From Toxotes chatareus (taxonomy: Eukaryota > Chordata > Actinopteri > Toxotidae), in assembly GCA_016801885.1 (NCBI GenBank), contig JAFBJY010001314.1, forward strand, positions 50,681-114,680: a DNA stretch of 64,000 bases, given 5' to 3'. A model generated the notes under the pieces. It made no database searches. It saw only the letters and a list, made by a program, of their open reading frames with translations, and was not told the DNA's origin. Every line of letters begins with the position of its first letter. Position 1 is the first letter of the stretch. This document shows, piece after piece, positions 11,711 through 23,165 of this stretch. A program made the position numbers and the translations under genes.

Positions 11711-11884
11711 ATTGAGTTACTGCAGTTTGTCAGAGATCAGCTGTGCTTCTCTGGCCTCAGCTCTGAAGTCCAACCCCTCCCATCTGAGAGACCTGGACCT
11801 GAGTGAAAACAACCTGCAGGATTCAGACCTGAAGGATCTGTCTGATCTTGTGCAGAGTCCAGACTGTGGACTGGAGACTCTGAG
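11711..11884 (+). pseudogene. NLR copy A LRR exon 4
   Basis: A 174-nt exon encoding LSYCSLSEISCASLASALK, then LRDLDLSENNLQDSDLKDL and CGLETLR. Acceptor ctttattcag, donor AG|GTCAGT. The donor flank (agagggttggagtcagtcc) is shared with LRR exon 3 of copy B (53469-53641), identifying the true orthologous pair. Confidence 0.85.
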
Positions 11885-12911
11885 GTCAGTAGAGGGTTGG
11901 AGTCAGTCCATGCTGCTTTCATCAGTATTGTACTAAACACAGTTCGTATCAAAGCAAAGATCCAGTGTCTCCTGTAAACCTCCAACCTTCTCAGTGGCTG
12001 CATTCCTCATTGAAGCTGTGAGAGGAGAATGGGGACAGGCCTCAGGATGGGACAGAAAGACAGAGACGCAGAGGACAGTCAGCCAATCACAGCAGCCACA
12101 AGCTAATTGTGATCTGTTGTTGTTGTTGTTGTTGTGTTCATGTCAACAGGAAATAAAGCTGGATCACAGCTGACAGCCTCACAGGATGTGTAGAGACAGT
12201 TGTCCTCATTGGTCCAACTGTCCTACCATCACATCTAATCTGAGACTGTTTGTTGTCTCATTTCAACACTAAAGAATTGATGAGTTTGATCTTTGTCACA
12301 GCTCTGAGATCAGTCTGACTGCAGCCTGCAAATCACTGGCTCTGATTTCAGAGAAGCATCATGACATTTTGTCAGCATGTGGTCTGATACAGAGCAGAAC
12401 CTCTGCTGAAGTCCAGTGATCACATCTGTATATCTGTCCATCTGTCAGATACTTTCAGTGACAGCCTCCATGTTTATTTGTCAGCTGATATTTCAGAAGC
12501 AGATCAGATGTTCATCAACACACAGAGACTCTTTCTTTAAATGGAACATGAGTTGACATGTAACAGCAGTGAATCCATCACTAAACTGTTTGTGCAGTAA
12601 TGAAGCTTCATGACTCAGCAGTTTATTTCCACTGTGGACTTGAGTGAAATGTTCAGAGGAAACAGACTTGATGCTAAAAGTCTCTGCAGGTGTGTGAGCT
12701 TCCAGCTCGGTGTCTTCACTCCAATACGTTAACATGAGAGCTGAGAGGAAGCTGCTACACTACACAGCTGCTCCACTTCTGCTCTGAACAGGACTGAAGT
12801 CCCTGCTGCTCTTTATACTGGATGTGCTGCATCAGTGACTGACAGCTGATGAAGTGAGTCTCTGTAAACACTGATTTATCACCTCTGTTGTCTGTCTTCT
12901 TCTCTCAACAG
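11885..12911 (+). other. NLR copy A intron, LRR exon 4 to SPRY exon
   Basis: Non-coding. It contains a short GTT run (about 12,115-12,135). It is collinear with copy B from 53,642 until copy B breaks off at 54,501 (equivalent to about 12,741). No gene seen. Confidence 0.6.
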
Positions 12912-13349
12912 CTGGAGGCTGTGATCTTTCTAAAGGAGAGAGTGAAGAGAGGACGGTGTGTGTGTTGAGAGAGGGACGAGCTGTGTCCTGATGATCCAGA
13001 GAGGTTGAAGCAGCAGCAGCTTGTGTGTAGAGAGGCTCTGATTGGTCCATGTTACTGGGAGGTAGAGTGGAGAGGAGAGCTTCATCCAGCAGTGACAGAC
13101 AGAGGAACCAGAAGAAGTGGAGAAGACTCTCAGTGCTGCAGTCTGAACTGCTCTGAGAACAGCTCCACTGTCAAGTCCACCATCATCCCTGTGTGTTCCT
13201 CTGGATCTGAAAGAGAATCATCAGTGTATCTGGACTGCTCTGCTGCTGCTCTGTCCTTCTACACAGTCTCTGCAGACACACTGAGACTCCTCCACCTCCT
13301 CCACCCTCCACCTGGACTTTGTCTTTTTTTATTCATTCACAGATGCTGA
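12912..13349 (+). pseudogene. NLR copy A PRY/SPRY (B30.2) exon, degenerate
   Basis: Recognisable B30.2 pieces are ELCPDDPERL and CREALIGPCYWEVEWRGE, then VYLDCSAAALSFYTVSADTL. In fish NLRs this C-terminal domain follows the LRRs and probably binds ligand. An in-frame TGA lies just before ERDELCPDD, with the upstream PRY part (LSKGESEER) in another frame. The usual WFGWNDQSWSL core is missing between RSGEDSQC and CSLNCSEN, and the tail loses similarity after LLHLLHPP. The 5' boundary is uncertain because the start of PRY is not recognisable. Confidence 0.75.
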
Positions 13350-13829
13350 ACCCAAAGTGAAAAATCAGATTAATCAGCTCCATCATGTGGTGTGATGGAG
13401 AATTGCAGCTAATTTCCACATTATTTTTTTCTTAGTGCAGAGCCTGACAAGACATATATCATTATTCACCATACGTCTTATTCTGCTTATTCCACTTCTT
13501 CTGTACAGATTCCAGCTTCCTGCAACTTTGAGAAAAACCTGGCAAACAACATCAAAAAGTAGTTTGACAGCCTGATTGCTTTGTTATACATGTTTATATA
13601 TGTTATACATTTCACATAAAAACATGGTTGAAACTTGAAATATGTCACTTCAGATTATATTGAGTTAAATCATACTGATTTAACTCAATATAATCTGAAG
13701 TAACCAATGACTGGGCAGTATCTGGGAAGAAGAGGACAAATGACTGTAATTAGATTAATTAACTCTTAGTCATTTTTATTGTCGGCCATCTTGTCCTCTC
13801 CTAACAGGAAATATCAAACAGCAGCTTTA
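13350..13829. other. Non-coding interval downstream of NLR copy A
   Basis: AT-rich, with a perfect hairpin (13647-13701) and no coding signal. No clear poly(A) signal close to the SPRY exon. Confidence 0.5.
13647..13701. repeat. Perfect 26-bp inverted repeat, 3-nt loop
   Basis: Arms 13647-13672 and 13676-13701 are exact reverse complements around a tac loop. The arm begins acttcagattatattgag. The perfection in an AT-rich neutral setting suggests a recent palindrome or a foldback/MITE core. No flanking target duplication was recognised. Confidence 0.85.
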
Positions 13830-14990
13830 ATAACAAAAAAATGACTGGTAAAAAGTCTGTGAGACCAGGAAACATTCAGAAAAACCCAGTGTCCACACAG
13901 GAACCAGGGGCCACACAGAGCACAAATACTGGAACAGACTCAGACAAGACAACTGACTAACTGATAAAGAGACAGAGGAAGCAAGGAAACTTAAATACAC
14001 TGACAATGGCAGACAATCAACAAAGGTGGGAAAGAAAGACAGGAAGCAAACTGGGATACGCACGGGGCAGGACTTCAAAGTAAAACAGGAAATACTGAAC
14101 AAAATTCAAGAAAGCAAAACAAGAGCCCTCAATATTCCAGAAACAGAACAAAAGGAGCTGCTACAGGTCTGATCATGACAAAGAGTCTAAACACAGTCCA
14201 AACAATGTTCAACCAAAGTCCAAAGCAGTCCAAAGAGTTCAAGACAGCCACCAAGAGGCTGATCATAGCAGTCTGGATGTGGGTAGATGACACACGAATG
14301 GATGGAGAGCACCACACAGGGACAAACAAGACAGACCAGGGGAGGGGACACAGAGGAGGCACAATGGATGAGGGAGAGAGCCTGTCTGATCTGAGCAGAG
14401 AAAGGATGTAGTGACCTCCAACAATTTGGATTTACCTTTAAAAACAGACACAGTGGTGGTTCTACATGCAGGGGTCTCTCTTGGGAGAATTAAGAAGCAC
14501 CTCTTTTGCTGTTTTGGTTTCAGTAAGACGTCTTAGTTGCCTTACATTTATATTTTTGAATTTTCTCTACATGGACACTTGTTTTTTCTGAGTTTTGTTT
14601 CCTGGCTGAACAGACTCTGTAAGACAGTGACTTTTCTTATTGAAATATGCTCATAAATCAGATTGCCTGTGTCTCTGCATTTGGCTCATGTTCCCTGTGT
14701 TCCTGGTCTCTGCATAACAGTCTGAACTGACCAACAATGGAACCAGCAGACACTAATTTCAAGGCCGAATTGGAGGAACTCTCATATACTGTCATGCTCC
14801 TGTACCATGAGCAGCATCTGTCAGGAGTATACACAATACAGTTGAAAACTATGATCCTGAGGGAGAGGCAGCAGGAGGAACCCAGCACCAAAATGGTCTG
14901 TCCACAATCTGGTGGACTCTGGGATCTGGTGGATCCCAGAGTCCTGCAGGGATTCTCCTCGCCCCTCTTTAACAGATATTTACATTAAAA
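13830..14990. mobile_element. Probable LTR-retroelement debris
   Basis: A purine-rich stretch (13,850-14,170) resembles the complement of common fish LTR sequence. It is followed near 14,737 by an open frame beginning MEPADTNFKAELEELSYT after a leader ending ctgaactgaccaac. Gypsy-type fish gag proteins often start M(D/E)PAD, so this may be a gag start. The frame is only 83 residues and there is no protease, RT or integrase. Assignment rests on resemblance and is weak. Confidence 0.3.
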
Positions 14991-15274
14991 AATTTAAATA
15001 AAATCTCAGGAATATTAGTACTATGATCCTGCACTGATTTGGAGTCATTAGGTCACATGACCTGGAAGCTATTGAGCTAAAATGCTAATATTTACATTAA
15101 AAAATTAATATAAAATCTCAGGACTGTTAAAATGGAATAAAAAGGTGCATCTCAACCAGCCAGTGTAGTACTATGATCCTGCACTGATTTGGAGTCATTA
15201 GGTCACATGACATGATTACTCAAAATCAGTGCAGGATCATATTTAATTCTAAAAATCAGTGTTCGATCATAGTA
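14978..15274. repeat. Short direct and inverted repeat cluster
   Basis: A segment beginning atttacattaaaaaattt at 14,978 recurs at about 15,089. A block beginning tactatgatcctgcactgat occurs at 15,019 and 15,169. Inverted versions follow at 15,222-15,241 (aaaatcagtgcaggatcat) and about 15,251-15,274. The arrangement suggests ends of a small foldback element. No coding content. Confidence 0.65.
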
Positions 15275-15774
15275 TTGTAAGGATTAGAGTTAGTACCCTT
15301 AGCTACAGTCATCTCTTGTATCACCAACCGGAGGATTTCCTGTTGGTGCAGTAAAAAGCACCGTCTTGGGTAGATGTACTGTGTTCTTTAATCACGAAAA
15401 AGAAGCCCTACAGCAACATGGGAAAAAAAACTTCAAGTGATGTGGCACATCACACATCTCCTTATCATTATGCCAAATAGTCCGACATTAATAAAGACAA
15501 CAATAAACAATAAACCTGAGAAATATTAAAAATCCCCCCAAAAAAATCCTTACAAAATTAATCTCATCTTACAGTATCTAACTTATGATATTGTATATTC
15601 TGAATGCTGAGTCAGCATTCATACCAATAAAAAAAAAGGACTTTTCAAGTATCATCAATAGCCTTTGATGTAAACCAGTAGATGGCGCTAATGCAGATGA
15701 ACTTACAAAACAATCCAAGTGGGGTTGAGCAAGGTAAACATCTATCACGTCTTACGTGTTTGTAAATTTTCTCG
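15275..15774. other. Non-coding interval before the transposase-like gene
   Basis: AT-rich with short poly-A runs. I see nothing assignable. Confidence 0.4.
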
Positions 15775-18700
15775 ATGGGTCGTTTTAAGAAAGGCCAAAG
15801 GCAGAAGCATCAAGACCTCTGGCAATTAGCTGGAGGTAGGGATGCTCTTGTGAAAACTTTTACCAAACATAATTTATCTGACAATGTGACACCTGAGCAA
15901 TGGTTGGCAGTCACACTGGATGTCTTCAAAACCAGTAGGACAAAATACAGTACATGGTTGAAGAAGGTCATCTGGACGGAGGACATTAGAGGACTGCAGA
16001 CAGAAGCGCTTAAAGGTAGGTTACCGACTCACTAGCATCTCATTAATTATTGAACCTGGCCCAAAAAAAAAAAAAAAACAAACAAACAAAAAAAATACAA
16101 CGAAGCCCATGGCATGACCCAACCAAAGTCATTTGTATATATTTTCAGTCCGAACCCAGCCACAACAGTTGGAATCCTGTCTGCGTCCGGACCAGCAGTT
16201 AGACAGTATTGAAATCAGAAGGGAAAAAACAGAGGAAAAATATAAAAAATCAAAAGTTGTTGTGAAATGAACACAAAATGGCTAAAGAGGACGCTGAGGA
16301 TTAGGACTATAGTCATAAGGACTTTGGCCTTCAATACAGTGAAATGTTAAATGTTTCAACATGGTTGTTTTATCAAGGTGTTGAATGATGTGTGATATGT
16401 TATATATGTTTTTCTTTCTTCATTGTAAAGATCTGGTATAGCCTACTGTAGAATTTGATTAATGACTTTTTGAAAATGTTTATGTGTAGGAGGAGATGTC
16501 AGTGGGAGAGAAAAACTTGAGATGTCTGACAAAACAGATAAAGACAAGGATGATGAGGAAGAGTGTCTACAGGTGAATGTAGACCAGACCAGGTTGGCAA
16601 GTGAAAAAGGGAAAACGCACAGGACGACAGTGAACCATATAACACAGTCACATGAAGCAGAATCATCCAGCCCTGTGCCTCTGGTGGAAGAGTTAATAAC
16701 AGATGCAACGCATGAAACCAATTTAGGCCCATCTTTTGGGGAAGCTGAGGTGAACAGTGCCGATTATGAAAAAGGCCCAGAGTCTGACTCAGCCAGTTCT
16801 GTGTCCCTGCTGGAAGTCAGCAAAGGCAATGACCCTCAATGCTCCTCAACGGACGACAGCGAAGAGGTAAAATTTAAACAATTTGAAAATGTATGTATAG
16901 TAAAGAAGTAACAGAAGGTGCATTAACTTTATAGCTATTCCTTTTTAAGATATACGTTCTAGATTAACAGCTTCAAATGTGGTGATTAGCTTTGTTTATT
17001 TAGAATACCATCTTACAAGCCATTATTGTGGATTCACATATTGTTTAAAAAAATTATTTGAAAATAATTATCCTTTCTTTTTATTTTGTTGTTTGTAGTG
17101 TGCAGTTGAACTATGGATTGGACAATCACAAAAATTTGCTTCTGTTATGTGTTTTTTGTAAACAAGCTTTATTTTTGAACAATTTAAATTGACTGCTGCA
17201 ACTGTTTTTATTGTATCTAGAGTGCTTTATGAAAAGATTTGTTAATTTTTTTCTTGTTTGCAGAATACCAGCAGTGCCTCCACTACATCATCAAAAAAGA
17301 ATGCTGAAAGACACCACATCTTCACTCATAAGTTGCCTGATGAGCCATGTTTTTTTTTTATTTCACGCACTGATTGGACTAAACTCAGATGAAAACCAAA
17401 AAAAAGACAATTCAAAACTTTACACTGGACTAATATTATTGCAAAAGGGATAAGAACTGTGCACCCTTTCTGCTCTTTTGCATTCAAGCGAGACAGTGTA
17501 AAAACAATAGGATCCAAGAAAACATGCCCTGTGTTTACCTGCTCTGGAATATATCTTTTCAATGAGTGTGGTGTCCAGGTGGACGTCAAAGTGGAGAGTG
17601 AATCCTCACTCAGGGCTCAGGTCTTTTTCAAGGGGTAAATGGCGTAGCACAGATCAGACATGCTCAAGAGAAGGCCAATTAGAGCAGATGACCAAGAGAA
17701 AATTGCAGAGAAACTAAGCTCAAACCTTCCAAGGTGCCTTGATCCAGAGAGCTTAATGAAGTTGGAGGAGGATGTTTTTACATCTGGATGCAGGGATGAG
17801 GTGCTAACCCCAGGAATTTTAAAAAACCATCAGCTGTTCTGAAAGGAAAAAAAGAGGCTGCACAGCAATGAGATGATCAGCAACTGATGTCCAAACAAGA
17901 AAAAAACACAGAGGACAAAAGCCAAAAGGAATGATGCTCTGGTCCAAGAAGACAATCCATCTCTTCCATCAACGGTCAAAAAGTGACATAGCATATTTGG
18001 ATGCAACAGGCAGTGTAGTGAAGGACAAAGGAGAGAGTTCACCATTTTACATTTATAAACTTGTAGTAAGACATCCCCTGAAAGGCTGCTCCCCAGTGCC
18101 TGTAGCTACATTTGTGACTGCAGAACATACAACAGCATCAGTATCATAGTTTGTAGGGTCCTTCATGACAGACTGTGTGAAATTTCATGGGACAAAAATT
18201 CGAAAAAGACCTGTGATGTACACATGTGATGGCTCAGCAGTTTTAATGCAGTCCATTGCACAGAGCTCCTTACACAATACTATCACATCGTGACAGGAAA
18301 GAATAATGTAGCTGATCTTCCAATCCTACATCAGTGCTTGAGTCACGTTACGAAAAATGGCAAGGACCTCTGCAAAAATCAGTTAGTGATGCCTTCTACT
18401 TAATATGATTTTATTTTAATTATTCCCATTATGGTGCAGTATTGGCAATATTGATATTTATTTATTTATTAAAATCTTTCCCACAGTGCTGGAAAACATT
18501 ATCTCCTCTGTATGCATGTGCTCGGGCTGATGACTCAGGCTACTACACTCCAAAAACTTGATGAAGTTGTAGAGAGTGCTACAGTGGTGTTCTCCAGTCC
18601 AGCGAGTGATGAAAACCTTCAAGCACTTCGCACCTCAACTGCACAGGCAGTCATTAATCACACTGACATTACAGAGGAAGACTATGTGGTAAGTTATCCG

Positions 18701-19290
18701 CTTGGAAATTTAAAATGAGTTAATTTAGTTTTTAGAATTGTGGATCATTTAGGTCTTTCATAGCTGTTGAATGGACTATTCATTGTTTTGGTTAGAGTGA
18801 AATATTGATGCATTGACATTGCAAACCATGCAATCAATGTATACACAATTGCATTGAGCACAGAAATATGATGTTCTAAGGAATGGCTGGTGCCGTCTCC
18901 AAATACCACAGTACATGAACAAATGACACGTGTTACATGAATATAATTGTGTCTCTCACAGGTTGAATCAAGCCCAACACCATTTGATGAGCATTTTAAG
19001 GAAGTCATCCAGCAGGCACCACTGGACACACAGGGAGAGCCAAATGGGTACTACTGTTCCACCTTTATTCCAAAGCTTCTAAAGTACTTTCTGCCTCAGT
19101 CAGTTCTGTGGTCAGGACTTTTACTTGGTAAGTCAGGTACCTCCCTTATATGTATGCATACATTTTAAAATTGTTTTCAAATTATTAATATTAATATAAT
19201 ATTGCAGGAGACCTTGGACGGCATGGGACAGGTCCTGTTTATGAGATGGTCTCAAAAAAATACAACAGAGCTGCCCAGAACACAGGTAAA
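15775..19290 (+). pseudogene. Multi-exon transposase-like gene of unnamed family, frameshifted
   Basis: Exons can be traced: 15775-16015 (MGRFKKGQRQKHQDLWQLAG..., donor at 16016) joins in phase to 16490-16866 (Ser/Glu-rich linker, donor GTAAAA) and then to 17264 onward. Further pieces lie in shifting frames: FKRDSVKTIGSKKTCPVF, RPIRADDQEKIAEKL, then SDIAYLDATGSVVKDKGES and KLVVRHPLKG...VPVATFVTAEHT. After these come VMYTCDGSAVLMQSIAQS, the exon near 18488-18689, and 18961-19125 (FKEVIQQAPLDTQGEPNGYY). LDATG and TCDGS sit where first and second acidic residues of a DDE/RNase-H fold would be expected. Similar hypothetical proteins occur in fish as I recall, but I cannot name the superfamily. 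At least three frame changes and several stops separate the parts. Confidence 0.5.
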
Positions 19291-22151
19291 TGCAAGGGTT
19301 AATATGTATTATTAAATGGCTCTATTAAATGCTGTACTCTGATCAATCACTATATTCTAAGGTCTGTTATTTCTGTACAACAGATCGTTGCTATGTATAA
19401 CAGCTAGGGATGCCGCTCTGATTGGCCAGGCTCCTGCTAATGGATAGATCCATGCTACTGCTTCACAAAAAAAGAGGAGAGACCCTTCATTTATAACTAA
19501 TGGCTGAAAGGAGAATTTCCTGTCCTCCAATTCAAGCAACAGTAGCAGATCACTCTCTTAAAGCTGTGTATGGTAATGACAACGGCTTCTAATTATAAAA
19601 AAGCATTCACAGTTTTGTCACATGGGGCAACGGCGTGAGAAAAACACAGACTTTACTTTCAACAACAAGAAAGAAGTCCCATTCCCCCTCATTTCTCATT
19701 TCCATGCCACTGATAGTGAAATGAGAAATCATTTCACTATCAGTGGCAACAAACAAACAAAAGTTTCTGTCGACTCGCTGCTGATCAGCTGTTGCTATGT
19801 GCACAGATTTAGGCTTGTTCAACCATCATGGGCAGTTTTTTCAGAGGCAAGATTGAATTGTAACCAAAAATTTGTCTCAAATTATTTAATTCAGCAGTAA
19901 GCTGTGTAATAAGCTTCGCATCAGGGTTCTAGCCATCCTGCCTTCTCTACATTTACTTAATGTAGATGTAGAGATGTATAATTGATGTATATAATATGAT
20001 GTATAATTTCTTAATTTTTCCATTTCTTATCAGAATTTCTAAATGTTGGTTTCAGAGGATAGAAGCTGTTTTGTTGTTGTAGAAATTTAATTATATTTAA
20101 AAATACATCTCATAAATTACTTTATAAACAAGTATTCAATATTGTTAATCAATAATACACTGTCTTTGTCACTATATGAAAGCACATAACATTACAGCTT
20201 TTTCATATTGAATAATACTTCCTATTACAGACCACAGCAATTCATAAGACTTAACCAAAACAACTGCAGATTAAAGTAAAAAAAAAACTTTATAAAAAAC
20301 ATGTCAAAAAATGGCAATCAATCAGTGCTTCACAAAATGTACTAGTCTTGTCACGTGTCCACAATCCAAAATAGACATCCACAATTCATAACTTAAGTAA
20401 TGACAATACATCTGTTTATTGTAACAAGACCCACAGGGGTACACTGTAAAACCCGATAAGTTAATTTAACTCAAAATAATAGCTGAAACTGATTACATCG
20501 AAAATTTTAACTAACAAAACTCAATTTTGTGAATTAAAGAAACAGTCTTTATTAAGCAGCTTTTACTAGGTGATTTTAAGTGTCACTAACTTAATTTGAC
20601 AAGTCAAAGAAACATTCTTAATTAAGTCACCTTTACTATATAGTTTGTTTTCACAGTGCAAATAAAAGTCAAGTATGGATAACTTAACTCTTTGATTACA
20701 TTTATCATTAAGTATTTAACCTCTCAGTAATAGTTTACTGAGAGATTAACTTAAACATTAATTAACATTTAAACAAGCTGTACAAACTCCTATAATTACA
20801 GTCTTTAATTGATTTTAACTTAAAACTTCATGATAGCGTATTTATTTTTTTTTTAAAATTGATTACATAAAAATTATTAAGCAGCTTTAACTCAAAATTG
20901 CTAAAGGTACATATTTTAAAATTACAAACAGGTTAACACAGACAATTTAAATGCAAGTTACTCATTTATTAAGTAACCTCAGACTGAGGAAATAGAACTT
21001 CCCAAAGTGGATAATACAGATAAAATCCTCTGTCACAGTATACAAAACATTTTGTTGTTATAAGACTGGCTTTATGCAAGAGTAATGACCTTGCTTCTGA
21101 AGAGTGAAGACGCTTTTCTGCTTGCTCCTGCCAGCTTTTCTTACTTCTTTTACTTTTTTTTTTTTCACAATTCAATTTTTATGACATTCTTTTAATTGCA
21201 CTCAAGATTTTAACTACTGGATACTTGATTTCAACTACTGGATACTTGGATTTTAATTTCTCAACAACCCAACAGACCAGCTACAGCTTAGTTTTGTCTA
21301 TTCCTCAGCTGGGTTGAGAAATGTCTGGCGTACACAACACAACAAACTCACTCTGCCAAATCTGCTGGAAATATCTTAATGAAATCACTGAACTGTGTCC
21401 TCTCCAAAACTCACAAAAGCAGGACCTGAACAGACTGATGCCACCTGGCATACACTCTGTGCCAAGCCAAAATGACACAGAAAGAGAAAGGTGAATGCTG
21501 ATCACACTGGAGTATATGCTGCATCACCAGGCATACAGCTCCGAAACAAATATCAACCACTGTCTGAGTTAAATGGAAATGAACCACTAAACACTGCTGT
21601 AATTAACCCCATTTCAACGGGCCGTCATGCTATTTCTCGGGCATGTCTGTGTTTCATTCTACCTACATAACTACTACATTTAAGATGATGCACATGCAGC
21701 ACATCCTTTGGAAGCTGAAAGTTTTGTCTTTTCAGTGATACAAACATTTACAAGATAAAATAACTTTAGGTAGAACTAAACCATCACAGTAATAACTGTC
21801 GTCGCTTATTGTTTTTATTTTTTTACAAGTCACCCTGTGGTTCAACACGCAGGGCAACAACAACAAAAATGGTCTTGTTTTGTGAAAATACAGTTAAAAA
21901 CATGTATTTAGGTGCATATATGATCAAAAGTTGCAATTGAATCATTCCGACTGGAAAATACAGAGCACTATTTTCTCCTTCGGTTTTGAAAGTTGATCCC
22001 ATGGAGCTTGGTTTGTAGTCCCTGCCCTCTGCCCTCTGATTGACACCTCATTTGACCATCCAGGAAGCTCTATGCCCCGCCCACAGCCAGAAATAGCCAA
22101 TGAACTCTATCACGTGAAAGTATACCCCCTACTCTTACGCTTGTTGTTTCC
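19291..22151. other. AT-rich non-coding interval
   Basis: No coding signal. It contains a perfect hairpin (19705-19748) and an AT-rich stretch (about 20,450-20,960) with recurring aactta/taagtt words that may be an old MITE. Short open frames show no domains. Confidence 0.45.
19705..19748. repeat. Perfect 20-bp inverted repeat, 4-nt loop
   Basis: The arm tgccactgatagtgaaatga (19705-19724) and its exact complement (19729-19748) flank a gaaa loop. It is a second compact perfect hairpin, unrelated in sequence to the one at 13,647. Confidence 0.85.
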
Positions 22152-22306
22152 GCCTATCACAGGGGTATTCAACTAAAATTTTAAGTGGTCCAGTGAGAGA
22201 AAATTTCTTCAATCGAAGGTCCGGAACACCATAATGTCAAACATTATGAATTAGTATACATACATATACATACATATACATATACATATATATATATATA
22301 TATATA

Positions 22307-22437
22307 TTCCAGCCCAGATTTACTTATACTTAACAAATTAACAATAAATATTTTTGAATTGTACTTTGAATTCTTTGAATTGCTATGTTTAATTTAACAG
22401 TCAGATGCAGATGTTGATACAACTATGAGGCTACTCC

Positions 22438-22468
<31 letters not shown>

Positions 22469-22471
22469 ATG

Positions 22472-22503
<32 letters not shown>

Positions 22504-22623
22504 TGCATACATATACATACATGTACAACTGACTGTTAAATTAAACAAAGTACAATTCAAAAATATTTATTGTCACTTAATTTGTTAAGTATAAGTCTCT
22601 ATAAGTATAAATCTGGGCTGGAA
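22307..22623. repeat. Long imperfect inverted repeat around AT/TG microsatellites
   Basis: The left arm 22307-22404 (starts ttccagcccagatttactta) is largely the reverse complement of 22529-22623. Between them lie an internal spacer and AT/TG runs (about 22438-22505). It could fold into a large stem in single-stranded DNA. It lies wholly inside the hAT element. Confidence 0.8.
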
Positions 22624-22639
22624 TGGTGTCAGGGCCATC

Positions 22640-23165
22640 GTCTCTCCCTGTCTCCCGCTCACTCGCCTCTCTGTCTTCTCTCGCTGTCTCCCGCTCACTC
22701 GTCTCTCTGTCTTCTCTCCCTGTCTCCCGCTCACTCGTCTGTCTTCTCTCCCTGTCTCCCCCTCACTCGTCGTCTAAGCTGTCTTCTCTTCCTGTCTCCG
22801 GCTCACTCGTCTCTCTGTCTTCTCTCGCTGTCTCCCGCTCACTCGCCTCTGTCTTCTCTCCCTGTCTCCCGCTCACTCGTCTGTCTTCTCTCCCTGTCTC
22901 CCCCCACTCCTCGTCTGCTGTCTTCTCTTCCTGTCTCCGGCTCACTCGCCTCTCTGTCTTCTCTCGCTGTCTCCCGCTCACTCTCAATCTCTCTGTCTTC
23001 TCTCCCTGTCTCCCGCTCACTCGCCTCTCTGTCTTCTCTCGCTGTCTCCCGCTCACTCGTCTCTCTGTCTTCTCTCCCTGTCTCCCGCTCACTCGTCTCT
23101 CTAACTTCTCTCCCTGTCTCCCGCTCACTCGTCTCTCTGTCTTCTCTTCCTGTCTCCGGCTCACT
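22640..23165. repeat. Minisatellite, 36-bp unit, pyrimidine-rich
   Basis: Tandem copies of a unit containing ctgtctcccgctcactcg then tctctctgtcttctctcc, with some copies about 4 bp shorter. Because 36 is a multiple of three, both strands appear open for 148-218 codons (SLPVSRSLASLS repeats), but these are artefacts of the repeat. Confidence 0.9.

Larger units (their letters stand above)
43..13349 (+). pseudogene. NLR copy A (NLRC3-like, FISNA-NACHT-LRR-SPRY), 5' truncated by window edge
   Basis: Gene-level entry for a fish-type NLR innate-immune receptor expected to act in the cytosol. Visible parts in order are a pre-FISNA exon (43-271), the FISNA-NACHT exon (419-2222), LRR exons (2956-3129, 7477-7653, 9100-9273, 11711-11884) and a PRY/SPRY exon (about 12912-13349). 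All internal junctions follow GT-AG and keep phase. The start codon and N-terminal exons lie before position 1; they can be inferred from copy B at 43,721-44,825. Copy A carries an in-frame TAG at 1777-1779 where copy B has CAG, and its SPRY exon has an in-frame TGA and a missing core. I therefore call it a probable pseudogene. A product truncated after the NACHT region remains possible. Family assignment is secure; orthology to a named gene is not. Confidence 0.85.

Noticed and set aside
22640..23165. Regular repeat that superficially resembles a CRISPR-like array
   Set aside because: Head-to-tail tandem repeat without unique spacers, in vertebrate DNA, inside a transposon.
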